From assembly GCF_025639885.1 (NCBI RefSeq), contig NZ_CP106738.1:3658001-3722000 (forward strand): a DNA stretch of 64,000 nucleotides, given 5' to 3'. This document shows, piece after piece, positions 1 through 7,869 of the stretch. The notes under the pieces are model-generated. The model saw nothing but the letters and a program-made list of their open reading frames with translations, was not told the origin of the DNA and ran no database searches. The position numbers and the translations under genes were made by a program. Within the stretch, counting starts at the first letter, position 1. Each line of letters starts with the position of its first letter. The DNA comes from Roseovarius pelagicus (GTDB lineage Bacteria > Pseudomonadota > Alphaproteobacteria > Rhodobacterales > Rhodobacteraceae).

Positions 1-222
1 CTCACTGGACGCAAAGTCAAAGCCGGTGAGGTCTTTATATGCGGGGAAGCGGGCGACCTTCGTGTGGTAGGCGATAGACCGTACCTCGCGCTCGGCGATC
101 TCGGCCTTGAGCAGCTGTGACAGCATTGGTGTGGCAGCTTCGAACGCTGGCGCGCCCTGGGCGACCAAGTCTTCAATCGCATTTGCCATGCCGTACAGCT
201 TGAGACTGCGTAGCATGATCAC
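1..222 (-). CDS. istB: IS21-family helper ATPase IstB, 3' part cut by window edge
   Basis: This is the N-terminal part of an IstB transposition helper, which works with IstA as an AAA+ ATPase. About 74 codons are visible, and the rest, including the Walker motifs, lies left of the window. The visible start reads V-I-M-L-R-S-L-K-L-Y-G-M and continues with the IstB N-terminal pattern (LLKAEIAERE, then R-S-I-A-Y). A GTG at 222 sits 8 nt after a CAGGAG ribosome site; the ATG at 216 is an alternative. An ATG overlapping the istA stop (245-243) reaches a stop after eight codons, so it is not the start. The gene follows istA on the same strand, as in IS21 elements. Confidence 0.85.
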   Translation of the reverse strand, partial: MIMLRSLKLYGMANAIEDLVAQGAPAFEAATPMLSQLLKAEIAEREVRSIAYHTKVARFPAYKDLTGFDFASSE

Positions 223-241
223 GATAGAAGCTCCTGCTGGG

Positions 242-1771
242 TCATGACGCATGGCGCTTCTCCTTAGTCTGTCGCAACCCGTCATAGCGATCGACGTTGG
301 CCTCTGGCGTTGACTGCAATGCCAGTGCGTCCGGCGGATCGACCTCGGGGTGATCTGTCGGTCTGCGGTCGATCAATCGATGCAACAGGTTCAGGATGTG
401 CGTCTTGGTGGGGACGCCCGCTTCAAGTGCCAGCTCCACTGCGCACAAAACGTCATCTTCGTTGTGCTGAAGGACCAGAGACAGAATGTCGACCATCTCT
501 CGGTCACCGCCTTCTTTACGCAGCATGTGATCCTGAAGTTGCCGGAAGGCATCCGGCATCTCCGTGAACGGCGCACCATTGCGTAAGGCACCTGGTTTGC
601 GTTGGATGACAGCGAGATAGTGACGCCAGTCATAGATGACCTTGCCGGGCTTGCGATGAGACCGCTCGATGATCCGCGCATGCTCGCAAACCGTTTGCCC
701 TTCAGCGACCATGACCAGCCGTTCGGGATAGACATGCAAACTGACACGTCGGTTCGCAAAGCTGGCGGGAACGCTGTAGCGATTGCGTTCGAACGTGATC
801 AGGCATGTGGGTGACACACGCTTACTATGTTCGATAAAGCCATCGAATGCCGGCGGCAGTGCCATCAGCGTGGGCTTCTCGGCCTCCCACACGTCAGCGA
901 TGGACCCCGGCAAAGCCTTGTGCGGTGTCTCTGCCCAAAGGGCGATACAGCGATCTTCAAGCCATTGGTTCAGCTCTGCCTGATCGGCAAAGACTGGCAT
1001 GACCTGCCACATGCGGTTGCGCGCATCCTGCACGTTCTTCTCAACCTGGCCTTTCTCCCAACCTGCGGCTGGATTGCAGAACTCGGGCTCAAACACGTAG
1101 TGGCTGGCCATAGCCTTGAAGCGTGCATTGACGTCCCGCTGCTTGCCTTTGCCCACACGATCAACGGCGGTCTTCATATTGTCATAGATCCCGCGACCAG
1201 GCACGCCGCCGAAGACGCGGAATGCATGCCAGTGGGCGTCAAACAGCATCTCGTGCGTTTGCAGCGGGTAGGCCCGCACCAAGAAAGCCCGGCTGTGTGA
1301 CAGTTTGATATGCGCGACCTGAAGTTTGACGCGCTCACCACCGATGTTGGCCCTGTCCTCGCTCCAATCGAATTGGAAGGCTTCGCCGGGCGCGAACACC
1401 AAAGGCACATAGGTGCCGCGCCCCGTCGTCTGTTCCGCTCGATGCCGATCTTCACGCCATGCCCGGGCGAAAGCTGCCACGCGTTCATAGGAACCATTAT
1501 ATCCCAGCTTCACCAGATCAGCATGCATTTGCTTCACTGTCCGCCGCTCTTTGCGTGACTTCCGCGTCTGGATTAAAAGCCAGGCTGACAGCCGATCCGC
1601 GTAGGGGTCCAGCTTGCTTGGACGCTTGGGCGTCTTGAACCTCGGCTCCACCGCACCTTCACGCAGATACTTCTTGATCGTGTTCCGAGACAAACCCGTC
1701 CGCCGGGCAATCTCCCTGATTGGCATTTTGTCACGCAATGCCCAGCGTCGAATGACACTCAAAAATCCCAT
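242..1771 (-). CDS. istA: IS21-family transposase IstA
   Basis: DDE transposase of an IS21-type element, about 509 residues and apparently intact. The N-terminus carries a helix-turn-helix (residues about 15-36, [19 protein letters not shown]). The integrase core shows the acidic triad: D135 in FQFDWSED, D197 in GIYDNMK, and E244 in KGQVEKNV. I start at ATG 1771 because a GGAG site lies 8 nt upstream; the longer reading from 1822 runs into the terminal repeat. istB follows directly downstream. The paired terminal repeats at 1825-1879 mark the outer end, and the element has entered an IS630 transposase gene. Confidence 0.9.
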   Translation of the reverse strand: MGFLSVIRRWALRDKMPIREIARRTGLSRNTIKKYLREGAVEPRFKTPKRPSKLDPYADRLSAWLLIQTRKSRKERRTVKQMHADLVKLGYNGSYERVAAFARAWREDRHRAEQTTGRGTYVPLVFAPGEAFQFDWSEDRANIGGERVKLQVAHIKLSHSRAFLVRAYPLQTHEMLFDAHWHAFRVFGGVPGRGIYDNMKTAVDRVGKGKQRDVNARFKAMASHYVFEPEFCNPAAGWEKGQVEKNVQDARNRMWQVMPVFADQAELNQWLEDRCIALWAETPHKALPGSIADVWEAEKPTLMALPPAFDGFIEHSKRVSPTCLITFERNRYSVPASFANRRVSLHVYPERLVMVAEGQTVCEHARIIERSHRKPGKVIYDWRHYLAVIQRKPGALRNGAPFTEMPDAFRQLQDHMLRKEGGDREMVDILSLVLQHNEDDVLCAVELALEAGVPTKTHILNLLHRLIDRRPTDHPEVDPPDALALQSTPEANVDRYDGLRQTKEKRHAS

Positions 1772-1824
1772 GTCGATCACTCCAAATCCCCCCAACCAAA
1801 ACCGTCGGGGAAGTGTGTTCACAT

Positions 1825-1879
1825 GGGTCAGTTCTCAGTGACAATTTATGGGGCTACCGGGTCAGTTCTCAGTGACAAT
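1825..1879. repeat. Paired terminal repeats at the istA-side end of the IS21 element
   Basis: A 21-bp sequence beginning GGGTCAGTTCTCAGTG occurs twice in the same direction, at 1825-1845 and 1859-1879. Read from the outside inward the element begins TGTCACTGAGAACTGACCC. IS21 elements characteristically carry multiple copies of the transposase-binding terminal repeat at each end, starting with TGT. The outer copy abuts the IS630 remnant, so this is the boundary of the insertion. The other end lies outside the window. Confidence 0.75.
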
Positions 1880-2112
1880 CAACAGCCGCTGATGCCATGC
1901 GCGCGATCGGCGCATGGTTTCTGTTCTTGCCGCCCTACAGCCCCGATCTCAATCCCATCGAAATGGCCTTCGCAAAGCTCAAGGCTCTTATCCGAAGGGC
2001 GGCCGCCCGGAGCTACGACGATCTCTGGCGCGCCGTAGGACACGTCTGTGATCTTTTCACTGACGAGGAATGCTACAATTTCTTCAGGGTCGCAGGATAT
2101 GAAACCAATTGA
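1880..2112 (+). pseudogene. IS630-family transposase, C-terminal remnant
   Basis: The open frame contains FLPPYSPDLNPIE, the hallmark of the third acidic residue region of the DDE_3 domain in IS630/Tc1-like transposases, followed by a normal-looking C-terminus ending at 2112. Everything upstream has been replaced by the IS21 end at about 1879, leaving roughly 77 codons in frame with the repeat edge. It cannot make a working transposase. The tail after the stop may hold the old IS630 terminal repeat, but I could not define it. Confidence 0.8.
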
Positions 2113-2360
2113 ACGCAACACGCTCTAGTGAATTGATTGTAAGTATTTAGAACAGCATGACATTTTCGAATCCGCAGCTAAACACTTCGATGCCAGTGAC
2201 ATTCGGGGGAAGGAACATAAATCGAACTCGACACTTCTACTGCCCCACGCTCGGCACAAGCTTTTGGAGATCATCTGGCACTATCGCTTCCAGCGGTTGA
2301 GAAGCGTCTTCGTCGTGAAGTGGTCCGGTAAAACTGGGCAGCCTGCTAAGATGTATCCGA

Positions 2361-3008
2361 CAATGACACAGAATACACAAATGACGAAGAGACGCAGTTT
2401 TTCGGACAAGTTCAAAGCCACCGTTGCGCTGGAAGCGCTGCGAGGTGACAAGACGGCGCAAGAGATTGCAGCAAACACAAACCCACCCGACGAAGGTTAC
2501 GACATGGAAACGGCAAGCGATTGATTGACTGACTGGCGTGTTTTCCGACTAGGTCAGAAAGGCTGGAAACAATGAGGCCGAAGCCAAAGAACTGCGCGCC
2601 AAAACCGGGAAGCTGGCGGTCGAAAACGATTTTTTATGACAAGGGCTGAAGCGATGAGCGCGTCAGAACGCAAAGCGATGATCCGCAAAGATCATGCCGA
2701 TCTGAGCCTGACCAAGCAATGCAAGCCGCTAAAGAGCAGCCGGTCATCGCTGTATTACGCGCCGGTTGGAGTGAATGCTGAAACGCTGAAGCTGATGAAT
2801 GAGATCGACAGGGTATTCACCAAATATCCGTTCTTTGGCAGCCGCCAGATCGCAGCATTTTTGCCCAGAAACGGGTTCCATGCGGGCCGTCACCGCGTGC
2901 GTCGACTGACGAGTGTCATGGGGCGTCAAGCCATCTACAAAGGTCGAAACACCAGCAAGAAGCATCCCCAGCACCCGGTCTATCCTTACCTGCTGAGGAA
3001 ATTGTCGA
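2361..3008 (+). pseudogene. IS3-family transposase orfA/orfB, degraded and truncated
   Basis: At 2361-2477 the OrfA start is recognisable (KRRSFSDKFKATVALEALRG, then TAQEIAA). It then loses the family pattern, regains the OrfA C-terminus at 2568-2634 in another frame (EAKELRAKTGKLAVENDFL), and meets a stop. OrfB begins near 2654 (MSASERKAMI) and shows the N-terminal HTH_21-like region, including YPFFGSRQI, but ends near [11 protein letters not shown] at about 3008. The catalytic DDE integrase domain is missing. Immediately after the break comes sequence belonging to an IS21-type istB. The 2113-2360 stretch before it shows no gene I can identify. Confidence 0.75.
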
Positions 3009-3029
3009 TCAGCCTCAGGAGACCCAACC

Positions 3030-3758
3030 ATGGAAAGATCACAAGTGCTGGACGCGATGAGCCAGCTGAAACTCTACGGCATGAAGGCCGCCTACGATGA
3101 GATCATCACCACAGGGGTGAAGCGGCAGCACGAACCGCAGCAGATCGTCGGTGATCTTCTGAACGTCGAGATCAGCGAGAAGCAGGCCCGGTCGATCAAA
3201 TACCAGATGACAATTGCCAAGCTTCCCCTCGCAAAGGAGGTCGACGAGTTCAGCTTCGAGGACACGCCTGTCAACGAAACGCTGGTGCGCGATCTGGCCT
3301 CCGGCGAGTGCCCTGAGCATCAACGCAACGTCGTGCTGATCGGTGGCACAGGGACCGGCAAATCCCACCTTGCCGTGAGCATCGCCCGGGCGTGCATCCG
3401 GCGCGGCAAACGGGGACGCTTCATATACGTCGTGGTCTTGGAGAACAAGCTCGATGCGGAGGCCCGTGCCGACCGCCAAGGGCGAACCGCCGATCTCCTC
3501 TGCCGTCTCGACTTCCTGATCCTCGCCGCGCTTGGCTACCTCCCCTTCGCCCAGACCGGCGGCCAGTTGCTGTTCCACCTCATCAGCCGCCTTTACGAGC
3601 GCACCTCGGTCATCGTGACCACCAACCTCGACTTCGGTGAATGGCCTTCCGTCTTTGGCGACGCCAAGATGACCACTGCGCTCCTCGACCGCCTTACCCA
3701 CCATTGTGAGATCGTCGAAACCGGCAACGAAAGCTGGCGCTTCAAGACCAGGGAATAA
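3030..3758 (+). CDS. istB: IS21-family IstB-like ATPase with altered Walker B; probably inactive orphan
   Basis: A 242-residue IstB homologue with a clear Walker A (GGTGTGKS, residues 105-112) and the family C-terminus ([13 protein letters not shown], then [16 protein letters not shown]). It differs in sequence from the istB at the left edge, so it belongs to a second IS21-type element. The Walker B region normally reads as a hydrophobic strand followed by Asp-Glu before LGYLPF; here it reads [12 protein letters not shown], so both acidic residues are alanine. The region just before it ([15 protein letters not shown]) also looks unlike the family. No istA remains upstream: an IS3 remnant is joined about 20 nt before the start. 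ATP hydrolysis is therefore unlikely (inference). Confidence 0.8.
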   Translation: MERSQVLDAMSQLKLYGMKAAYDEIITTGVKRQHEPQQIVGDLLNVEISEKQARSIKYQMTIAKLPLAKEVDEFSFEDTPVNETLVRDLASGECPEHQRNVVLIGGTGTGKSHLAVSIARACIRRGKRGRFIYVVVLENKLDAEARADRQGRTADLLCRLDFLILAALGYLPFAQTGGQLLFHLISRLYERTSVIVTTNLDFGEWPSVFGDAKMTTALLDRLTHHCEIVETGNESWRFKTRE

Positions 3759-3774
3759 TCGAACTCCCGCTGGC

Positions 3775-3884
3775 CCGATACGGCTGCGCTGTGTGGTGGC
3801 TACACCGCATCGGGCCAGCTACCCGAGGGCGCAGCAAGGGGTCATTTTTGGACGCCGATAGAGGGTCAAGATTGCGTGCCGATT
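3775..3884 (+). repeat. Probable right end of the second IS21-type element
   Basis: Sequence after the istB stop contains GGGTCATTTTTGGACGCCGA, followed shortly by GGGTCAAGATTGCGTGCCGA. The two have related repeat-like starts and similar GCCGA ends, as expected for tandem terminal repeats of IS21 ends. Coding similarity to the primase pseudogene resumes right after about 3884. A segment with inverted arms (GGCCCGAT and ATCGGGCC, about 3773-3820) lies just before. The exact tip is not defined. Confidence 0.5.
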
Positions 3885-4563
3885 ACCGTCGGCGTGTCGC
3901 TGCAACCACTTTCCTGCATTCCCAGACCGAACGGCATCCTACAGATGTCGCGGGCCGGCACGGGGCGCGTCTGGCCGTAGCTTCCGAGCGTCCCCGAGGC
4001 AAGACGTGGGACGAGTCGACGATCAAGGCCCTCAGAGGCGGTGATCGGTTGACCGCGCGGTTCATGCGGCAGGATTTCTTCGACTTCAACCCGCAGATGA
4101 CCGTGATGATTGCCGGTAATACGCAGCCGTCGTTTCGTGGAGGCGATGAGGCGATCCGCAGTCTGGTCGTCCTGATACCGTTCTCGGTCACCATCCCTGC
4201 GGGACGCCGTGATCGGACATTGCCGGACAAGCTGGCGGCCGAAGGTCCGGCCGTCCTGCGATGATGCATTGACGGGGCGTTATTGTGACAAAGTGAGGGT
4301 TTGAACGTGCCCCCTCCATTGCGAAAGCGTCGGCGGCGTATCTTGACGAGGAGGATACCGCGGGTCAGTTCCTGCAAGACGAAGCTGATGCGGACCCGCA
4401 TGCGTTCGTCGCCTCAGAGGTCCTGATCTTTCGGTTCAACAGCTGGTCTGAGCGCCAAGGCCTCGGCACCTGGACCCAGCGCACGCTGATCAAGGAGTTG
4501 CGGCAGCGGGGCTTCCCGGATGCCCGCAACAAGAAGGCAGCGTGGTCTGCGCGGCCTGAAACT
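3885..4563 (+). pseudogene. Phage/plasmid P4-type primase-helicase, C-terminal pseudogene
   Basis: The frame at 3885-4261 matches the D5/P4-type helicase C-terminus: FLHSQTERHPTD, GARL, STIKALRGGDRLTARFMRQD, and MTVMIAGNTQP. After LR at 4261 two expected tryptophans of the R-W-x-I-D-G..L-W-Q stretch are TGA stops (4262-4264 and 4286-4288). A frameshift near 4310-4318 moves the remaining similarity (YLDEEDTAGQFLQDE, then FNSWSERQGLGTWTQRTL) to another frame up to about 4563. The N-terminus was removed by the IS21-type end. This is a remnant of a phage or integrative plasmid. Confidence 0.8.
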
Positions 4564-4726
4564 GCGACTGGGGTGACAATGGTGACAAAAAGCAGACTAT
4601 CCTACGTTTGCGCGTTTTCGGTCTCTCTATACGGGGGATTATGGGGAAGCTGTCACTTTTTGTCACCGTCGTCGATTGGCCGGGTGGTGACAACCATCCG
4701 TTCTATCGCTTCGAGCGTGCTGATCG

Positions 4727-4867
4727 CTATTGATATTTCCAATAGGTTTGTTCCGTCACGCCGATCTGCCTGATAGCGTCAATCGGGAGAAGGCCTTGCC
4801 CCATCAGAACTTCAATCGGCCGCAATTTCACGACGATCTCTTTGGGCTTGGGTATCTTGATGATCAT
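4727..4867 (-). pseudogene. IS3-family orfA N-terminal fragment
   Basis: A 46-codon frame starting MIIKIPKPKEIVVKLR and continuing LMGQGLLPIDAIRQIGVTEQ resembles the start of an IS3-type OrfA, helix-turn-helix included. It stops at TAG (4727-4729) right after T-Y-W-K-Y-Q, where family members continue for about 40 more residues. No orfB follows. It is a dead scrap abutting the primase pseudogene. Confidence 0.7.
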
Positions 4868-5041
4868 CTATGGTCCTCCTCTGTCCAAATTATAGGGGCG
4901 GAGCACTTCTTTGGGGGAGGTTCATTGCGCCGGATGCTGGCGATCGCTGTCACCTAATATGAACCCAATGAAAAACCAAATCCGAGGCGAGCAAAACGCG
5001 CTCAATTCTCAAAATTGCCCTGACGACGGTTGGAAATAATT

Positions 5042-5060
5042 CAGGTTTCAAAAAAACCTG
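5042..5060. terminator. Short stem-loop downstream of the lacI-type gene
   Basis: CAGGTTT (5042-5048) pairs with AAACCTG (5054-5060) around a five-base loop. On the minus strand it lies 15 nt beyond the stop of the LacI-type gene. The stem is short and the U tract weak, so termination is plausible rather than certain. Confidence 0.45.
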
Positions 5061-5074
5061 TTTACATATGGGCC

Positions 5075-6136
5075 CTATGATTGACGTGGTGGACCGCAAC
5101 TTCCCCTCTCAAGAAGCTCCACGGGGAAGAGATACTTGTTTCCAGTCGCCAACTGTTCACGCTGAACGGTGATGTGTTGTGGAATCGTGCTGTCTGAGGT
5201 GCAAATCATTTGCGCGGCGAATTTGGCCATCTCCCGAATTGGCAACTCGATCGTTGTTAACCCTCGTCCCCAGAGCCGATGCCAATCTGGATCGTCGTAG
5301 CTGACAAGCGAGATGTCTTCTGGGGCCGAAAGGCCAAATTCCTGGATCACCTGCAGTACACCTAGAGCAATTTGGGAGCTACCGATGACCAAGGCGGTCG
5401 GAGGATCTGCCGTGCCAAGGAGTTCCTTGGCGGCGACATAGGCATTCGCGGGGCGCGGTGGTATGAGACGGCTGAGCGACCGGGCGTTTTCAGTTTCTGC
5501 GATGGCGCGAAGATAGCCTTCAAGCCGGCTAGTGCCGGTGCTGAGCGTCTCCGCGCCACCGCCGAGATAGGCAACGTGGCGATGGCCGAGAGATAGCAGG
5601 TGCCGAGTCGAAAGATAGGTCGCATCGGCATCTTGCGCGGCGACGAGATCGGCATTTACATCAGGGTGAGAGCGCACTAACTGGACCGCCCGCATATTCG
5701 CGAGCAACACAGATGTTTCTGGCATCAAATTTTCAACGGGTGTGATCACGATACCGCGTGCGCGGGCCCGGCTAAGTTCCAGAACCTGACGATGCTCTTC
5801 CTCGGGGTCGTCTTCCGAAATCGCAAGGACCAGCTGCAGCCCCTGTGCCGAAACAGTCTCGGCCAATGCCTTGGCCATCGCACTGTAAAAGTGGTTTTGG
5901 ACATCGGGTAAGATAAAGCCAACGAGATTGGAGTCCTCGCCGCGCATGACGCGGGCGGCGGTGTCAGGCGCATAACCCATCTCGGCTGCTGCTTCACGTA
6001 TCCGGTCTTTGGTAGATCCGCTTATCTGGGGAGAGTCGCGAAGCGCACGAGATACAGTTGCGTGAGAAATGCCCAGCGTTTGAGCAATGTCCTTGATCGT
6101 AACGCGTCTTGGTGAGCCGGTGGTTCTTTCCTTCAT
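5075..6136 (-). CDS. LacI-family transcriptional regulator of the adjacent TTT operon
   Basis: A 353-residue LacI/GalR-type repressor. The N-terminal helix-turn-helix with hinge helix is at residues 12-40 (TIKDIAQTLGISHATVSRAL), followed by a periplasmic-binding-protein-like effector domain (about 65-340). It is divergent from the TTT transport operon, and a perfect 16-bp palindrome typical of LacI operators lies between them. From context it most likely represses uptake and breakdown of an organic acid, with that acid or a product as inducer. Effector identity cannot be read from the sequence. The start at 6136 is followed directly by the basic N-terminus usual in this family. Confidence 0.9.
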   Translation of the reverse strand: MKERTTGSPRRVTIKDIAQTLGISHATVSRALRDSPQISGSTKDRIREAAAEMGYAPDTAARVMRGEDSNLVGFILPDVQNHFYSAMAKALAETVSAQGLQLVLAISEDDPEEEHRQVLELSRARARGIVITPVENLMPETSVLLANMRAVQLVRSHPDVNADLVAAQDADATYLSTRHLLSLGHRHVAYLGGGAETLSTGTSRLEGYLRAIAETENARSLSRLIPPRPANAYVAAKELLGTADPPTALVIGSSQIALGVLQVIQEFGLSAPEDISLVSYDDPDWHRLWGRGLTTIELPIREMAKFAAQMICTSDSTIPQHITVQREQLATGNKYLFPVELLERGSCGPPRQS

Positions 6137-6185
6137 CAGACTCCTTTCTCACTTCCGGGCATTCTGATCCACACCTAAAGCAATC

Positions 6186-6214
6186 TTGACATATTAAATT
6201 CTTTATCACTAAAT
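6186..6214 (+). promoter_or_regulatory. Candidate promoter of the TTT-tarD-leuCD operon
   Basis: TTGACA (6186-6191) is followed after 17 nt by CTAAAT (6209-6214), a good -35 and a weak -10 for the housekeeping sigma factor. The palindromic operator starts 7 nt after the -10, where a bound repressor would block initiation. The promoter lies about 100 nt before the first gene. This is inference from pattern only. Confidence 0.5.
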
Positions 6215-6220
6215 GCATTT

Positions 6221-6236
6221 ATGCACACGTGTGCAT
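6221..6236. promoter_or_regulatory. Perfect 16-bp LacI-type operator
   Basis: ATGCACACGTGTGCAT is identical to its reverse complement and has the central CG usual for LacI/GalR operators. It sits in the divergent region between the lacI-type gene and the first transport gene, overlapping the expected transcription start. Confidence 0.75.
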
Positions 6237-6316
6237 AGCGTGAAAACAGTTATTTTATTCGGCCGGGTCGGGCTGGCTGCGCGGAATGACATGGGATGAT
6301 TTGGGAGGAGAACCAC

Positions 6317-7294
6317 ATGAAAGCCTTGAAGACGTTTGCCGTAGGTGCGGCGATGGCCATAATCGCGATGTCGGGATCGGCCGTCGCTGACACATGGCCT
6401 ACAAAGAACATAACGATGATCGTGCCGTTTGGCGCAGGCGGTTCGATTGACCGTTTCGCACGCGGGCTCGCTCAGCACTGGGAAAGCCGTTTGGATGGTG
6501 TATCGATCATCGTCGAAAATCGGTCCGGGGCAAGCGGACTCCTCGGGGCAAAGACATTCTTGAGCATGCCCGATGACGGTCATACCATGTTCGTAGGAAT
6601 TCAGCCGACGCTCAGCATGAATATCGCTGTTCAAAATGCGGATTTCAGCCTCGATGATTTCGCTTTCGTGAATTTTGAACAACGCGATTTTGGAGATGTG
6701 GTTGTCAGCGCAAATTCTCGTTTCGACACCATCCAGCAGTTTGTGGATGAGGCGCGTGCCAATCCCAACACTCTTTCACTTGCGATGATTCTCGGTGGCG
6801 GTACCTCGTTGTTTGGGCTGGCGTTGATACAGGAGCTGGACCTCAATGTGCGCGTGGTCACCTTTGACAGCGGCGGCGCGCTGCGGACCAACATGCTTGG
6901 CGATCACAGCGACGCCACGATTTCTGGGGCTTATGGCGACCTTTCTCTTGGTGACCAGGTCAAAGTGCTCGCGGTCGCATCTCCTGAGCCGTTTCCAGGT
7001 CTCGAAGGCGCTGTGCCAGCGTCAGAGGCATTTCCTGGTCTCGATATCCCGCAGATCGGCGATAGTCGTTTCGTCGCGGTGCACGGAACATTCGCGCAAG
7101 AGAATCCCGAGGCATTCGACCTGCTTGTCGAAAGCTATAAGGCAACCTTCGAAAGCGAAGAGTATCAGGCGTATCTCAAATCGTCCGGCACTGACATCAT
7201 CTCGGGCTACTACGGGCCTGAGGTCTCGACCGAACAGGCGAAAGCCATGTCCGGCGTTGTTGAGCGCTTCAAAGATGTGCTTACCAACAACTGA
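6317..7294 (+). CDS. Tripartite tricarboxylate transporter substrate-binding protein (TctC family)
   Basis: A 325-residue periplasmic solute-binding protein of the TctC/Bug type. A signal peptide spans about residues 1-24, with cleavage expected after AVA before DTWPTK. The mature start shows the family pattern (ITMIVPFGAGGSIDRFAR), in which the loop after the first strand binds a carboxylate. I start at ATG 6317, which has GGGAGGAG a few bases upstream; the reading from 6296 adds six residues before a clean signal peptide. It is followed by the TctB and TctA membrane genes, completing a TTT system that usually imports di- or tricarboxylates. The neighbouring enzymes suggest a hydroxydicarboxylate. 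Confidence 0.9.
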   Translation: MKALKTFAVGAAMAIIAMSGSAVADTWPTKNITMIVPFGAGGSIDRFARGLAQHWESRLDGVSIIVENRSGASGLLGAKTFLSMPDDGHTMFVGIQPTLSMNIAVQNADFSLDDFAFVNFEQRDFGDVVVSANSRFDTIQQFVDEARANPNTLSLAMILGGGTSLFGLALIQELDLNVRVVTFDSGGALRTNMLGDHSDATISGAYGDLSLGDQVKVLAVASPEPFPGLEGAVPASEAFPGLDIPQIGDSRFVAVHGTFAQENPEAFDLLVESYKATFESEEYQAYLKSSGTDIISGYYGPEVSTEQAKAMSGVVERFKDVLTNN

Positions 7295-7335
7295 TACGGC
7301 GTGCCGGGTGCCGGCTCTTTAGCAAGAGGTTCACT

Positions 7336-7827
7336 GTGCCAATGTCTAAACTTAACAGCCCTTGGGGGCGGTTCTTTGGAGAGCTGATCGTTCCAGTGCT
7401 CCTTTTGAGTTACGCGAGTCACTACTACGTGAGCGTAAGGCAGCTACCGCGCCCAGAGACAAACCTTTTGCTAATCGGACCAGTCTACTGGGTTCTCGTG
7501 ATCTGCTCCCTGATCTTCGTAGGGGGGCGTTTGCGGACGGCGCTGCGGGATACCGTGGCGCCGGAGGCTGACATTTCAACAAGCCTGCCGAAGCTAGACC
7601 TTTGGAAATCTACAGCCTTCATCGTCCTGACCGGTTTTTGCATCTGGGCAATTCCGGTTTTAGGCTTCGTGATTGCCACGCTGACCTACACCTTTTTGCT
7701 ACTTCTTGCGCTCGGCGTCCGATCGAGGCCGATACTTGTGCTCGTTCCTGTGGTGCAAGTCGGTCTGCTTTGGGTCGGGATGGAATATTACCTGAATCTT
7801 CGTCTTCCCTCCGGTCTGTTCTTTTGA
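7336..7827 (+). CDS. TTT small membrane subunit (TctB family)
   Basis: A 163-residue protein with about four hydrophobic segments, the size and layout of TctB subunits. It has a GTG start at 7336 with AAGAGG six bases upstream; ATG at 7342 is possible. It lies between the binding-protein gene and tctA, as is standard for these transporters. TctB sequences are poorly conserved, so the assignment relies on size, membrane segments and position. Confidence 0.85.
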   Translation: MPMSKLNSPWGRFFGELIVPVLLLSYASHYYVSVRQLPRPETNLLLIGPVYWVLVICSLIFVGGRLRTALRDTVAPEADISTSLPKLDLWKSTAFIVLTGFCIWAIPVLGFVIATLTYTFLLLLALGVRSRPILVLVPVVQVGLLWVGMEYYLNLRLPSGLFF

Positions 7828-7869
7828 CGCGGCGCCGCGTCATGCAGATACTTTCACAATAGGTCCGAA

